Below are positions 8,303 through 17,098 of a stretch of 64,000 bases of DNA, piece by piece. The DNA is from UBA1206 sp045600105. Its GTDB lineage: Bacteria; Bacillota; Clostridia; Oscillospirales; CAG-382. The position numbers and the translations under genes were made by a program. Each line of letters opens with the position of its first letter. Position 1 is the first letter of the stretch. Location: positions 55,710 to 119,709 of the forward strand of contig JAZRXG010000006.1 of assembly GCA_045600105.1 (NCBI GenBank), read 5' to 3'. Under the pieces are notes generated by a model. That model saw only the letters and a program-made list of their open reading frames with translations. It was not told the origin of the DNA and did no database searches.

Positions 8303-9449
8303 ACGTCCGGTCGAGAACTTTCTTGCCGCCGAAGTATTCCGTCCCGAAAAAACCGTGTTCCTTTGCCCGTCAGAAGTCGCGCAGAGCGCAAAGATAAAAA
8401 AGAATTTCAGGTCTTTTCTTGCCCATCGCGGCATACCGACGGAAGCGGTCTTCATCGAATCAAGCGTATACGACACCGAAAAACTCAAAAAGCAGCTATT
8501 CAGAGTTACCGAAGAATATCCCGACTGCGTTCTGGACGTTACCGGCGGGACCGATTCCGCTCTTTTCGCGGGCGGTCTTATGTGCGCCGATTCAGGCATC
8601 CCCGCGTTCACGTACAGCCGCAAGAAGAACAGGTTCTTCGATATCATGAACGCCCCGTTTGCGGATGAGCTTGAATGCACCGTTAAATACGGCGTGAACG
8701 ACTTTTTCATGATGGCAGGCGGCGAGCTCAGACGCGGAAGAGTCGACAACTCGATCCTTTCGTCGTATTCGGATAAGATAGACGAACTTTTTTCCGTATT
8801 TCTGAAATACAAAAAGAGCTGGACGAAGGCGGTCGATTTCATCCAGCGCGCGTCTCAGCAGGCACAGTATTCTCATTCGCTGAAAGTGAGTTCGGATTAT
8901 GCCGTAAAAGGCAGCCGCGGAAAGATCGAATGTCCCGATGACGTGCTTTCGGAACTTGATTCGAAAGGGTTCATAAAATCGCTGAGGATCGAAAAAGGCG
9001 TTTCGGTTTCGTTCACTTTCGCCGACGCGAATATCATGTCGTGGCTGCGCGACGTCGGAAGCGTGCTCGAGCTTTACACCTATAAAGCCTGCGTTGACTG
9101 CGGAGTTTTCAACGACGTGGTGATGAGCGCAGTCGTCGATTGGGACAGAGGTCTTACGCACGACAAGATCACAAATGAGATCGACGTGATGGCAATGAAG
9201 GGCATCTTCCCTATTTTCATCAGCTGCAAGACGTGTGACGTTTCGACCGACGCGCTGAATGAGCTCGCGATACTCCGTGACAGATTCGGCGGCGGTATCG
9301 CGAAAGCGGCGATAGTCACTACAAAGCAATGCCGTTCCATAACGCGTCACAGGGCAAGCGAGCTTGATATCGCGGTCATCGACGCCGAAGATATAAAGAC
9401 CTCACAGGTCGACGACGTCATAGCATCTCTTATGAACAACATAAAATAA
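8274..9449 (+). CDS. CARF-domain nuclease of the DUF1887 / Card1 (Can2) type
   Basis: A 391-residue protein. Residues ~1-140 form a CARF-like Rossmann domain, with KTVFLCPSEV as first strand and the ligand-loop motif DVTGGTDSALFAG near 88-100. A central winged-helix-like linker follows. The C terminus (~265-391) reads as a PD-(D/E)xK nuclease: VLELYTYKACV, NEIDVMAMKG (Asp304) and IFISCKTCD (Lys319). The Glu expected two residues before the Lys is Ser317 here. In type III CRISPR systems such proteins are activated by cyclic oligoadenylate and cut DNA or RNA. No cas gene, polymerase or array is visible nearby. It starts with GTG at 8274 inside the MFS gene and is followed by a strong terminator. 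Family assignment is from motif recognition, not a search. Confidence 0.75.
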   Translation: MKTLIELYDERPVENFLAAEVFRPEKTVFLCPSEVAQSAKIKKNFRSFLAHRGIPTEAVFIESSVYDTEKLKKQLFRVTEEYPDCVLDVTGGTDSALFAGGLMCADSGIPAFTYSRKKNRFFDIMNAPFADELECTVKYGVNDFFMMAGGELRRGRVDNSILSSYSDKIDELFSVFLKYKKSWTKAVDFIQRASQQAQYSHSLKVSSDYAVKGSRGKIECPDDVLSELDSKGFIKSLRIEKGVSVSFTFADANIMSWLRDVGSVLELYTYKACVDCGVFNDVVMSAVVDWDRGLTHDKITNEIDVMAMKGIFPIFISCKTCDVSTDALNELAILRDRFGGGIAKAAIVTTKQCRSITRHRASELDIAVIDAEDIKTSQVDDVIASLMNNIK

Positions 9450-9460
9450 CCAAACATAAA

Positions 9461-9509
9461 CAGACACCGCTTATCGCAGAATTGCTTTTCGCGGTGTCTG
9501 AATTTTTTC
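9461..9509 (+). terminator. Rho-independent terminator after the CARF-nuclease gene
   Basis: Stem CAGACACCGC (9461-9470) / GCGGTGTCTG (9491-9500) followed by AATTTTTTCG. Confidence 0.8.
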
Positions 9510-9553
9510 GTATAAAACGAAAACGGTGCAGTCACTTTCGGGGCTGCACCGTT
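9510..9553 (-). terminator. Rho-independent terminator of the purine operon
   Basis: Minus-strand stem AACGGTGCAG/CTGCACCGTT (9553-9544 with 9531-9522) followed by TTCGTTTTATACG, 17 nt after the purL stop. Confidence 0.75.
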
Positions 9554-9569
9554 ACTTACTTATAAATGT

Positions 9570-12500
9570 TTATTTGAAATATTTGACCGCCGCTTCGAAC
9601 ATACGGATGTCATAATTGCCGGGTACGTTCTTGTAAAGGCCGCTGCCCACGCGTTCACTGTGTCCCATTTTGCCGAACACGCGTCCGTCGGGAGACGTGA
9701 TGCCCTCGATGGCGTACATCGAACCGTTGGGATTGAAATGAACGTCATTGGTGGCGTTTCCTTCAAGATCGACGTATTGAGTCGCTATCTGTCCGTTTTC
9801 GGCAAGACGGAGGATAGTCGCTTCGTCCGCGTAGAAGCGTCCTTCACCGTGCGAAATGGGCACGTTCACGACGTCACCGACGTTCATGAGAGAAAGCCAC
9901 GGAGATTTGGTGGAAGCGATGCGGGTACGAACGATGCGCGACTGATGGCGTGCGATGGTATTGAAGGTAAGGGTCGGGCAGTTCTCATCGGTATCGATGA
10001 TCTTTCCGTAAGGAACGAGTCCGAGCTTGATGAGCGCCTGGAAACCGTTGCAGATACCGCACATAAGTCCGTCTCTGTTTTCAAGCAGATCGGTGACGCC
10101 TTCCTTGACCGACGCGTTGCGGAAGAACGCGGTTATGAATTTGCCGCTTCCGTCGGGTTCGTCGCCGCCGGAGAATCCGCCGGGAATGGATATCATCTGA
10201 GCGTCCTTGAGCTTGGAGGCAAAGGTTTCAACGGACCTGCGAATACCGTCGGACGTAAGGTTGTTGATGACGATTATCTCGGGTTCCGCGCCTGCGTCGC
10301 GTACGGCTTTGGCACTGTCGAATTCGCAGTTGGTGCCGGGGAACGCGGGAATGAGCACCTTGGGACGTGTGCATTTTACCGCGGGAGACACGCGTTTTTC
10401 GGTATTGAACGCGAAGTTCTTCACGTTGGTGACCGCGTCGGCGATGTTGCAGTGATACACGTCTTCGAGTTTGTTTTCGTAAGACGCAAGTATTTCGGAG
10501 ACAGCGAGTTTTTCGTTTTTATAAGCGAAAGCACCGTCGGACGTGACTTTGCCGATGACCTTTCCGCCTCCGACGCCGTCTTCGACTTCGAGCACGAACG
10601 AGCCGTAGCATTTGCCGAAGAGCTCGTCAAGATTAAGCGAATCGTCGAAAGCAAAACCGAAACCGTTGCCGAACGACATCTTCATGACCGCTTCGGCGAC
10701 GCCGCCCATACCGGGGGTATAACACGAAACGGCTTTGCCGCTTCTGAGGAGCGACGTGACTTTCACGAATACGTCAAGCAGTGATTTGGTCTCGGGAAGA
10801 CCGTTTCCGTCATAGTCGGGAGCAAGGAATATTACCTTGTTTCCGGCTTTTTTGAATTCGTTCGAAACGATATCCTTGACCTTTTCGGTCGTTACGGCGA
10901 ACGAAACGAGGGTAGGCGGAACGTCGAGTTTTTCAAACGAGCCGCTCATCGAGTCTTTGCCGCCGATGGCGCCGATGCCGAGCTCCATCTGTGCCTTGAA
11001 AGCACCGAGGAGAGCCGAGAACGGTTTGCCCCAGCGTTTGCCGTCTGTACCGGGTTTTTCGAAATATTCCTGGAAAGTAAGATAAACGTCCTTGAATTCG
11101 GCGCCCGAAGCGATAAGCTTGCAGACAGAATTGACGACGGAGATATACGCGCCGTGATACGGGCTCTGTTCGGTGATGAACGGGTCGTAGCCCCATGCCA
11201 TGAGCGAGCAGTCGTCTGTATGTTTCTTTTCGACGCTTATCTTCTGTACCATTGCCTGTATCGGGGTGAGCTGATTCTTTCCGCCGAAAGGCATGAGCAC
11301 CGTGCCCGCGCCTATCGTGGAGTCGAATCTTTCGGAAAGTCCGCGTTTGGAGCAGATATTGAGGTCGGAAGACATCTTCTTCATATTGTCGGAGAAGCTG
11401 CCGTCAAACGTCTTGCTTTTAAGCGCGGAAGACGCCGCGGTTATCTTTATGTGTTTGTCTGCGCCGTTGGAACCCAGGAATTCGCGGCTTATATCGACGA
11501 TGACGTTTCCGTTCCACGTCATAACGAGTCTTGGCTCCTCGGTAACGGTCGCAACCGGGCACGCCTGAAGGTTCTCGCTGTCGGCAAGAGCGAGGAAAGC
11601 GCCGCAGTTTTCTTTTTCAACGACGACCGCCATTCTCTCCTGAGATTCGGATATGGCGAGTTCGGTGCCGTCAAGTCCCTCGTATTTTTTGGGAACCTTG
11701 TTGAGGTCGATATAAAGTCCGTCGGCGAGCTCGCCGATGGCGACGGATACGCCGCCCGCGCCGAAGTCGTTGCAGCGTTTTATCATGCGGCAGGCGGTCT
11801 TGTTTCTGAAAAGTCTCTGCAGTTTGCGTTCTTCGGGAGCGTTGCCCTTCTGAACTTCGGCACCGCAGGTCTCGACCGAATGAGCGTTGTGCGCTTTGGA
11901 CGAGCCCGTCGCGCCGCCAATGCCGTCGCGTCCGGTGCTGCCGCCGAGAAGGATGACGACGTCGCCGGGGCAAGGTACCTCGCGGCGTACGTTTTCGGCG
12001 GGAGCGGCTGCGATGACCGCGCCTATCTCCATACGCTTTGCGGCGTAGCCGGGATGATATATTTCGTCAACGATGCCGGTTGCAAGTCCTATCTGGTTGC
12101 CGTAGGAGGAATAGCCCGCGGCAGCGGTAGTGACGAGCTTGCGCTGAGGAAGCTTGCCGGGGATGGTTTCGCTTACGGGAACGGTGGGATCGGCGGCACC
12201 GGTCACACGCATCGCGCCGTAAACGTAGGAACGTCCGGAGAGCGGGTCACGGATGGCGCCGCCTATGCAGGTGGCGGCTCCGCCGAAAGGCTCGATCTCG
12301 GTGGGATGATTGTGAGTTTCGTTTTTGAAGAGCAGCAGCCACGGCTGTTTTTCGCCGTCAACGTCTACGTCGATCTTGACGGTGCAGGCGTTGATCTCTT
12401 CGGATTCGTCGAGTTTATCGAGTTTCCCCTGCTTTTTGAGGGCTTTTACCGCGATGGTCGCGATGTCCATGAGGCAGATGGGTTTCGTTCTGCCGAGTGA

Positions 12501-13259
12501 CTTGCGGAGCTCGATATATTCGTTATAGGTTTTCTGAATGAGTTCGTCCTCGAACTTAACATCATCGATAACGGTGAGGAAGGTGGTGTGACGGCAGTGG
12601 TCGGACCAGTAAGTGTCGATCATCTTTATTTCGGTGATGGTCGGGTCGCGGTCTTCCTTGATGAAATAATCACGGCAGAACTGAATATCGTCAACGTCCA
12701 TCGCGAGACCGTAGTCCGCGACGAATCCGGCAAGCTCTTCCCTGCCGAGCTTTCTGAAGCCGTCCAGCGTCTTTACCGTCGTGGGGATAACGTAATCGGT
12801 CTTGAGCGTCGAAGGCTTGTCAAGCGACGCCTCGCGCGCTTCCACGGGGTTGATGACGTATTTCTTGATCTCGGCAACGTCTTTTTCGGAAACATTGCCG
12901 TAGAGCACGTACACTTTCGCGCTCTTTACGATGGGGCGCTCGCCCTGAGAGATTATCTGTATGCACTGCGACGCGGAGTCGGCACGCTGATCGAACTGCC
13001 CCGGAAGGTACTCGACAGCGAAAACGATCCCGTTTTCGTTGTCGATGCTTTCGGAAGCGATATCAAGCTGCGGCTCGGAGAACACGGTGCGTACGGCGTA
13101 ATCAAAGAGCTCTTTGGTGATGTTTTCGGCGTCGTATCTGTTGATGACGCGAACGCCTTCAAGCGAGCTTATTCCGAGCAGATTGGTCGCTTCCGAAAAA
13201 AGGGAGCGCGCCTCTTCTGCCATTTCTTTTTTCTTTTCAACGTATATACGGTATACCAT
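9570..13259 (-). CDS. purL: Phosphoribosylformylglycinamidine synthase, single-chain clade II
   Basis: A 1,229-residue FGAM synthase that converts FGAR, glutamine and ATP to FGAM, step 4 of purine synthesis. Its length and sequence fit the clostridial clade II single-chain enzyme rather than the PurS/PurL/PurQ complex. The ATP/FGAR part shows DTYWSDHCRHTTF, FKNETHNHPTEIEPFGGA and GRDGIGGATGSS. The C-terminal glutaminase has IPGGFSGGDEPDGSG, a nucleophile in MCGICNGFQAL (about residue 1,065) and ISHGEGRFYA (about 1,136). It is the last gene of the purine operon, directly after purD with no gap. Start ATG is preceded by GAGGTTTGA. Confidence 0.96.
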   Translation of the reverse strand: MVYRIYVEKKKEMAEEARSLFSEATNLLGISSLEGVRVINRYDAENITKELFDYAVRTVFSEPQLDIASESIDNENGIVFAVEYLPGQFDQRADSASQCIQIISQGERPIVKSAKVYVLYGNVSEKDVAEIKKYVINPVEAREASLDKPSTLKTDYVIPTTVKTLDGFRKLGREELAGFVADYGLAMDVDDIQFCRDYFIKEDRDPTITEIKMIDTYWSDHCRHTTFLTVIDDVKFEDELIQKTYNEYIELRKSLGRTKPICLMDIATIAVKALKKQGKLDKLDESEEINACTVKIDVDVDGEKQPWLLLFKNETHNHPTEIEPFGGAATCIGGAIRDPLSGRSYVYGAMRVTGAADPTVPVSETIPGKLPQRKLVTTAAAGYSSYGNQIGLATGIVDEIYHPGYAAKRMEIGAVIAAAPAENVRREVPCPGDVVILLGGSTGRDGIGGATGSSKAHNAHSVETCGAEVQKGNAPEERKLQRLFRNKTACRMIKRCNDFGAGGVSVAIGELADGLYIDLNKVPKKYEGLDGTELAISESQERMAVVVEKENCGAFLALADSENLQACPVATVTEEPRLVMTWNGNVIVDISREFLGSNGADKHIKITAASSALKSKTFDGSFSDNMKKMSSDLNICSKRGLSERFDSTIGAGTVLMPFGGKNQLTPIQAMVQKISVEKKHTDDCSLMAWGYDPFITEQSPYHGAYISVVNSVCKLIASGAEFKDVYLTFQEYFEKPGTDGKRWGKPFSALLGAFKAQMELGIGAIGGKDSMSGSFEKLDVPPTLVSFAVTTEKVKDIVSNEFKKAGNKVIFLAPDYDGNGLPETKSLLDVFVKVTSLLRSGKAVSCYTPGMGGVAEAVMKMSFGNGFGFAFDDSLNLDELFGKCYGSFVLEVEDGVGGGKVIGKVTSDGAFAYKNEKLAVSEILASYENKLEDVYHCNIADAVTNVKNFAFNTEKRVSPAVKCTRPKVLIPAFPGTNCEFDSAKAVRDAGAEPEIIVINNLTSDGIRRSVETFASKLKDAQMISIPGGFSGGDEPDGSGKFITAFFRNASVKEGVTDLLENRDGLMCGICNGFQALIKLGLVPYGKIIDTDENCPTLTFNTIARHQSRIVRTRIASTKSPWLSLMNVGDVVNVPISHGEGRFYADEATILRLAENGQIATQYVDLEGNATNDVHFNPNGSMYAIEGITSPDGRVFGKMGHSERVGSGLYKNVPGNYDIRMFEAAVKYFK

Positions 13260-14528
13260 TCAAACCTCCATGGCCCTGAGTGCTCTCGCACCGATGTCAT
13301 GACGCCAGAACGCGTTGCCGAACGTGATGCGTCCGACGCGTTCGTAAGCCGTTTCGAGAGACGCGGCGAGCGTTTCGCCCACCGCGGTAACGCCGAGCAC
13401 GCGTCCGCCCGAGGTAACGAGTTTGCCGTCCTTGAGTGCCGCGCCCGCGACATAGACGTAATCGGCGACGTCATCGGGGATAGTTATTTCATAGCCTTTT
13501 TCGTATTTTTGAGGATAGCCGTCGGATGCCATTATGACGCAGGAAGCGTGCTTGTCCGAGAATTCGACGCTGCATTCCGCGAGTTTTCCGTCGGTGACGG
13601 CACGCATGACGGTGAGCAGGTCGCTCTTCAGGAGAGGAAGCACTACCTGCGTTTCGGGGTCGCCGAAACGGCAGTTGTACTCGATGACCTTGGGGCCGTC
13701 GGGAGTTATCATAAGTCCGAAATAGAGGCAGCCCCTGAATGTCCTGCCTTCGGCGTTCATAGCGCGGATGGTGGGAAGGAATATCTTCTCCATACATTCG
13801 TCGGCAATGTTTTTGGTGTAATAAGGATTGGGCGCGACCGTGCCCATGCCGCCGGTATTGAGTCCGGTGTCGTTATCGTGGGCGCGTTTGTGGTCCATGG
13901 ACGAGATCATCGGGACGACGGTCTTTCCGTCGGTGAACGAAAGCACCGATACTTCGGGACCGGTGAGGAATTCCTGGATGACGATCTGATCGCCGCTCTT
14001 GCCGAACTGCTTGTCTTCCATGATGGAAACGACGGCGTCCTCGGCGTCTTTGCGGGTCATGGCGATGATAACGCCTTTCCCGAGCGCGAGCCCGTCAGCC
14101 TTGACGACGGTCGGTATTGGGCAGGTCTTTACGTATTCGAGAGCCTTCGCGGCGTCGTCGAATACTTCGTATTTCGCGGTGGGAATACCGTATTTTTTCA
14201 TAAGGTTCTTTGAAAAGACCTTGCTTCCCTCTATGATGGCGGCGTTTGCTCCGGGACCGAAGCAGGGGATGCCCTTTTCTTCGAGTCTGTCAACGCAGCC
14301 GAGAACAAGAGGATCGTCGGGTGCGACTACGGCGTAGTCGATTCCGTTTTCGACGGCAAAAGCCACGATGGAATCGATGTCGGTCGCCTTTATGGCAACA
14401 CATTCCGCGTCACGGGCGATACCGCCGTTTCCGGGGAGCGCGTATATCTTTTCAACGTCCTTGTTTTCTTTTATCTTTTTGATTATGGCGTGTTCGCGTC
14501 CGCCGCCGCCTACTACGAGTATCTTCAT
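13260..14528 (-). CDS. purD: Phosphoribosylamine-glycine ligase (GAR synthetase)
   Basis: A 422-residue ATP-grasp enzyme of normal length that joins glycine to phosphoribosylamine (purine step 2). It has the N-terminal MKILVVGGGGREHAI, the substrate-binding GLNTGGMGTVAPNPYY, and the metal-binding EYNCRFGDPETQVVLPLL. Stop and purL start are adjacent (13260/13259); the AICAR transformylase gene ends 6 nt upstream. Cytoplasmic. Confidence 0.96.
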   Translation of the reverse strand: MKILVVGGGGREHAIIKKIKENKDVEKIYALPGNGGIARDAECVAIKATDIDSIVAFAVENGIDYAVVAPDDPLVLGCVDRLEEKGIPCFGPGANAAIIEGSKVFSKNLMKKYGIPTAKYEVFDDAAKALEYVKTCPIPTVVKADGLALGKGVIIAMTRKDAEDAVVSIMEDKQFGKSGDQIVIQEFLTGPEVSVLSFTDGKTVVPMISSMDHKRAHDNDTGLNTGGMGTVAPNPYYTKNIADECMEKIFLPTIRAMNAEGRTFRGCLYFGLMITPDGPKVIEYNCRFGDPETQVVLPLLKSDLLTVMRAVTDGKLAECSVEFSDKHASCVIMASDGYPQKYEKGYEITIPDDVADYVYVAGAALKDGKLVTSGGRVLGVTAVGETLAASLETAYERVGRITFGNAFWRHDIGARALRAMEV

Positions 14529-14534
14529 GACGGC

Positions 14535-15719
14535 TCAATGATGGAACAGACGCATACCGGTGAACGAAAGCACCATGCCGTATTTGTCGCAGCAGTCGAT
14601 GACGGCGTCGTCACGAATGGATCCGCCCGGTTCGGCAACGTATTTCACGCCGCTCTTGTAAGCGCGTTCGATGTTGTCGGAGAACGGGAAGAAAGCGTCG
14701 GAGCCGAGTGCGACGTTCTGACGTGTGGCAAGGAACGCCTTCTGTTCTTCGGCGGTGAAGGGCTCCGGTCTTTCGGTGAAATATTTCTGCCAGTTGCCGT
14801 CAGCGCATACGTCTTCTTCGTTCTGGTTGATGTAGCCGTCGATGACGTTGTCGCGGTCGGGGCGACCGATGTCGGGTCTGAACGGAAGGTTGATGACCTT
14901 ATCAGCCTGACGGAGGAACCAGGTGTCGGCTTTGGAGCCCGCGAGTCTGGTGCAGTGGATACGGCTCTGCTGACCGGCACCTACGCCGATAGACTGACCG
15001 TCGACTGCGTAGCAGACGGAGTTGGACTGGGTGTATTTGAGAGTGATGAGCGAGATTATAAGGTCTCTCGCGGCGCTTTCGGGAAGGTCCTTGTTTGCGG
15101 AAACGATATTGGAAAGAAGCTCTCTGTTGATCTTGAAGTTGTTTCTTCCCTGTTCGAAGGTGATGCCGAATACCTGTTTTCTTTCCTGAACTTCGGGAAC
15201 GTAATCGGGATCGATCTTCACGATGTTATATTTGCCCTGTCTTTTGCTTTTGAGTATTTCGAGCGCCTCGGGATCGTAACCGGGGGCGATGATGCCGTCG
15301 GAAACTTCGCGTTTTATCATCTTCGCGGTGGTCACGTCACAGACGTCGGAAAGAGCGACCCAGTCGCCGAAGGAGCACATACGGTCGGTGCCTCTGGCTC
15401 TCGCGTACGCGCAGGCGAGAGGAGATTCGTCGAGACCTTCGATGTCGTCAACGAAGCAGGCTTTTTTGAGGGTATCGGAAAGAGGAATGCCGACGGCGGC
15501 GGAAGTAGGGCTGACGTGCTTGAAGGACGTCACAGCCGGAAGTCCGAGAGCTTCCTTGAGCTCCTTGACGAGCTGCCAGGAGTTGAAAGCGTCGAGGAAA
15601 TTGATGTAACCGGGTCTGCCGCAGAGTATCTCTATGGGAAGTTCGCTGCCGTCGTTCATATAGATCTTCGCGGGCTTCTGATTGGGGTTGCAGCCGTATT
15701 TGAGTTCGAATTCTTTCAT
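14535..15719 (-). CDS. purH: AICAR formyltransferase (PurH C-terminal half as a stand-alone enzyme)
   Basis: A 394-residue protein matching only the AICAR transformylase half of PurH. It transfers the formyl group from 10-formyl-THF to AICAR. The catalytic region SFKHVSPTSAAVG is near residue 65, and AGQQSRIHCTRLAGSKAD near 270. Usual bifunctional PurH is about 510-530 residues; the N-terminal MGS-like IMP cyclohydrolase domain is absent, and a separate PurO-type cyclohydrolase is encoded 13 nt upstream. The ATG follows GGAGAACGGAA. The gene name is used for the family; the protein is monofunctional by sequence. Confidence 0.92.
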   Translation of the reverse strand: MKEFELKYGCNPNQKPAKIYMNDGSELPIEILCGRPGYINFLDAFNSWQLVKELKEALGLPAVTSFKHVSPTSAAVGIPLSDTLKKACFVDDIEGLDESPLACAYARARGTDRMCSFGDWVALSDVCDVTTAKMIKREVSDGIIAPGYDPEALEILKSKRQGKYNIVKIDPDYVPEVQERKQVFGITFEQGRNNFKINRELLSNIVSANKDLPESAARDLIISLITLKYTQSNSVCYAVDGQSIGVGAGQQSRIHCTRLAGSKADTWFLRQADKVINLPFRPDIGRPDRDNVIDGYINQNEEDVCADGNWQKYFTERPEPFTAEEQKAFLATRQNVALGSDAFFPFSDNIERAYKSGVKYVAEPGGSIRDDAVIDCCDKYGMVLSFTGMRLFHH

Positions 15720-15732
15720 TTCCGTTCTCCTT

Positions 15733-16452
15733 TTATTTATTTTTGTTCACGAGACGTTCGTCGGTCTTTCCGCTTTCGAGGTCAACGAAACGTACGTAAA
15801 GAGATATTTTGTTGTCATTGTCGAGGACGTTCCAGAGGTTATCCGTGAACGTATCGATGTCGGAGCAGATAGCTACTCTTTCGGGTTCGCCGCAGAAGGT
15901 GGGGATGGGATTGCCGTCGCAAACGTAGGTGTGTATCATGTGTCCGAGACCGTTGAGGGACGGATATGCGAAGGTCTGTCTCGCGCAGGCGGAGCCTTTT
16001 TCGTCGATGCTCTTGAGAATGCTCATCTGATAAGTGAAATCGTTGTCGGCGAAGGTGAGTATTCCGCTGATCCTCGGAGTGAAGTTGGGAGAATCCGGTT
16101 CGAATTCGCGCTCTTCAAGAGACGCGGAAAAAGTCTTGCCCGCCTTGAGACCGTCGTAGATGGTATCGGTCTGGTTGCCGTTGGTGACGATGAGATTGTT
16201 TTCATAGCTGCGGACCGCGGCGTAGATGATGAGACTCGGGTCCTGAACTTTGGACGCGTCGAACGGTTCGGTGAATACTTCCCCGTTCTTTTCGGCGAAT
16301 ACGCGGTTTCTCGAGTTCGCGCTTCTGCCCATTATGAAATATGCGGCGACCGCTTTTTTGCCGTCATCGCTTTTGCCGATGACGATACCGCGTCCGGGAT
16401 ATGTGTTTCCCTCAAGGAGTTCGTTCAATGAAGATATTTTATAAATGTTCAT
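15733..16452 (-). CDS. purO: IMP cyclohydrolase, PurO-like
   Basis: A protein of about 239 residues of the PurO-type IMP cyclohydrolase family, first described in archaea. It closes FAICAR to IMP, the last step of the pathway. Visible family features are YPGRGIVIGKSDDG, AYFIMGRSANSRNRVF and IIYAAVRSYENNLIVTNGNQTD. The ATG at 16452-16450 is chosen because it follows AGAAAGGAAAGTAAAT and leaves purN intact; a longer reading frame would overlap purN by 70 nt. Its position next to a PurH that lacks the cyclohydrolase domain supports the role strongly. Confidence 0.88.
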   Translation of the reverse strand: MNIYKISSLNELLEGNTYPGRGIVIGKSDDGKKAVAAYFIMGRSANSRNRVFAEKNGEVFTEPFDASKVQDPSLIIYAAVRSYENNLIVTNGNQTDTIYDGLKAGKTFSASLEEREFEPDSPNFTPRISGILTFADNDFTYQMSILKSIDEKGSACARQTFAYPSLNGLGHMIHTYVCDGNPIPTFCGEPERVAICSDIDTFTDNLWNVLDNDNKISLYVRFVDLESGKTDERLVNKNK

Positions 16453-16454
16453 AT

Positions 16455-17078
16455 TTACTTTCCTTTCTTTTCGCATACGATGGACTTGGAAACTTTTTCG
16501 ACCGATGCCGGAAGAATTTTCCATTCAGCCTGCTTCATAACGCGTTTCTGAAGCTTTTCGGGAGTGTCGCCCTTGCGGACGCGAACCGGCTTCTGCTCGA
16601 TTATTTCGCCGCCGTCGGGTATCTCGTTCACAAAATGAACGGTCGCGCCCGTGATCTTTACGCCCTTGGCAAGCACCGCCTCGTGCACGTGGAGACCGTA
16701 GAAGCCTTCGCCGCAGAACGACGGGATGAGCGAGGGATGTACGTTGATGATGCGTTTGTCATACCTTGCGGTGAAGCGCGGGCTGAGGATGCTCATGAAA
16801 CCGGCAAGAACGATAAGGTCGATATCGGCTTTGTCGAGTTCCTTAATAATGCGGTCTTCAAACACTTCCTGGCTGCCGCACACTTTTTTCGACACGGTAA
16901 CGGCGTTGATGCCGGCGTTGTCGGCACGTCTGAGCGCGTACGCGTTTTCGTTGCTCGAAACGACGAGAACTACTTTGCCGCTCTTGATGATGCCGGATTC
17001 TTCAGCGTCGATTATCGCCTGCAGATTGGTTCCGCCTCCGGAAACGAGGACGGCTATATTCGCTTTTCTTTTTTCCAT
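16455..17078 (-). CDS. purN: Phosphoribosylglycinamide formyltransferase (GART)
   Basis: A 207-residue 10-formyl-THF-dependent GAR transformylase (purine step 3). It has VLVSGGGTNLQAIIDAE for phosphate binding and the catalytic Asn-His-Asp set in RIINVHPSLIPSFCG and ATVHFVNEIPDGGEII. The length is normal. The gene lies between purM (20 nt) and purO (2 nt) in the operon. Cytoplasmic. Confidence 0.95.
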   Translation of the reverse strand: MEKRKANIAVLVSGGGTNLQAIIDAEESGIIKSGKVVLVVSSNENAYALRRADNAGINAVTVSKKVCGSQEVFEDRIIKELDKADIDLIVLAGFMSILSPRFTARYDKRIINVHPSLIPSFCGEGFYGLHVHEAVLAKGVKITGATVHFVNEIPDGGEIIEQKPVRVRKGDTPEKLQKRVMKQAEWKILPASVEKVSKSIVCEKKGK

Positions 17079-17098
17079 TTTTTCTCCGTTTTGCTTTA

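Noticed and set aside
11154..12500. Long open frame on the plus strand opposite purL
   Set aside because: It is the antisense shadow of a conserved enzyme; composition is low in recognisable motifs and there is no ribosome site. The same applies to other long frames opposite purD, purF, pyr genes and the C11 peptidase.
9570..13259. PurL fusion or duplicated gene because of its 1,229-residue length
   Set aside because: The length and domain order are normal for single-chain FGAM synthase with a C-terminal glutaminase.
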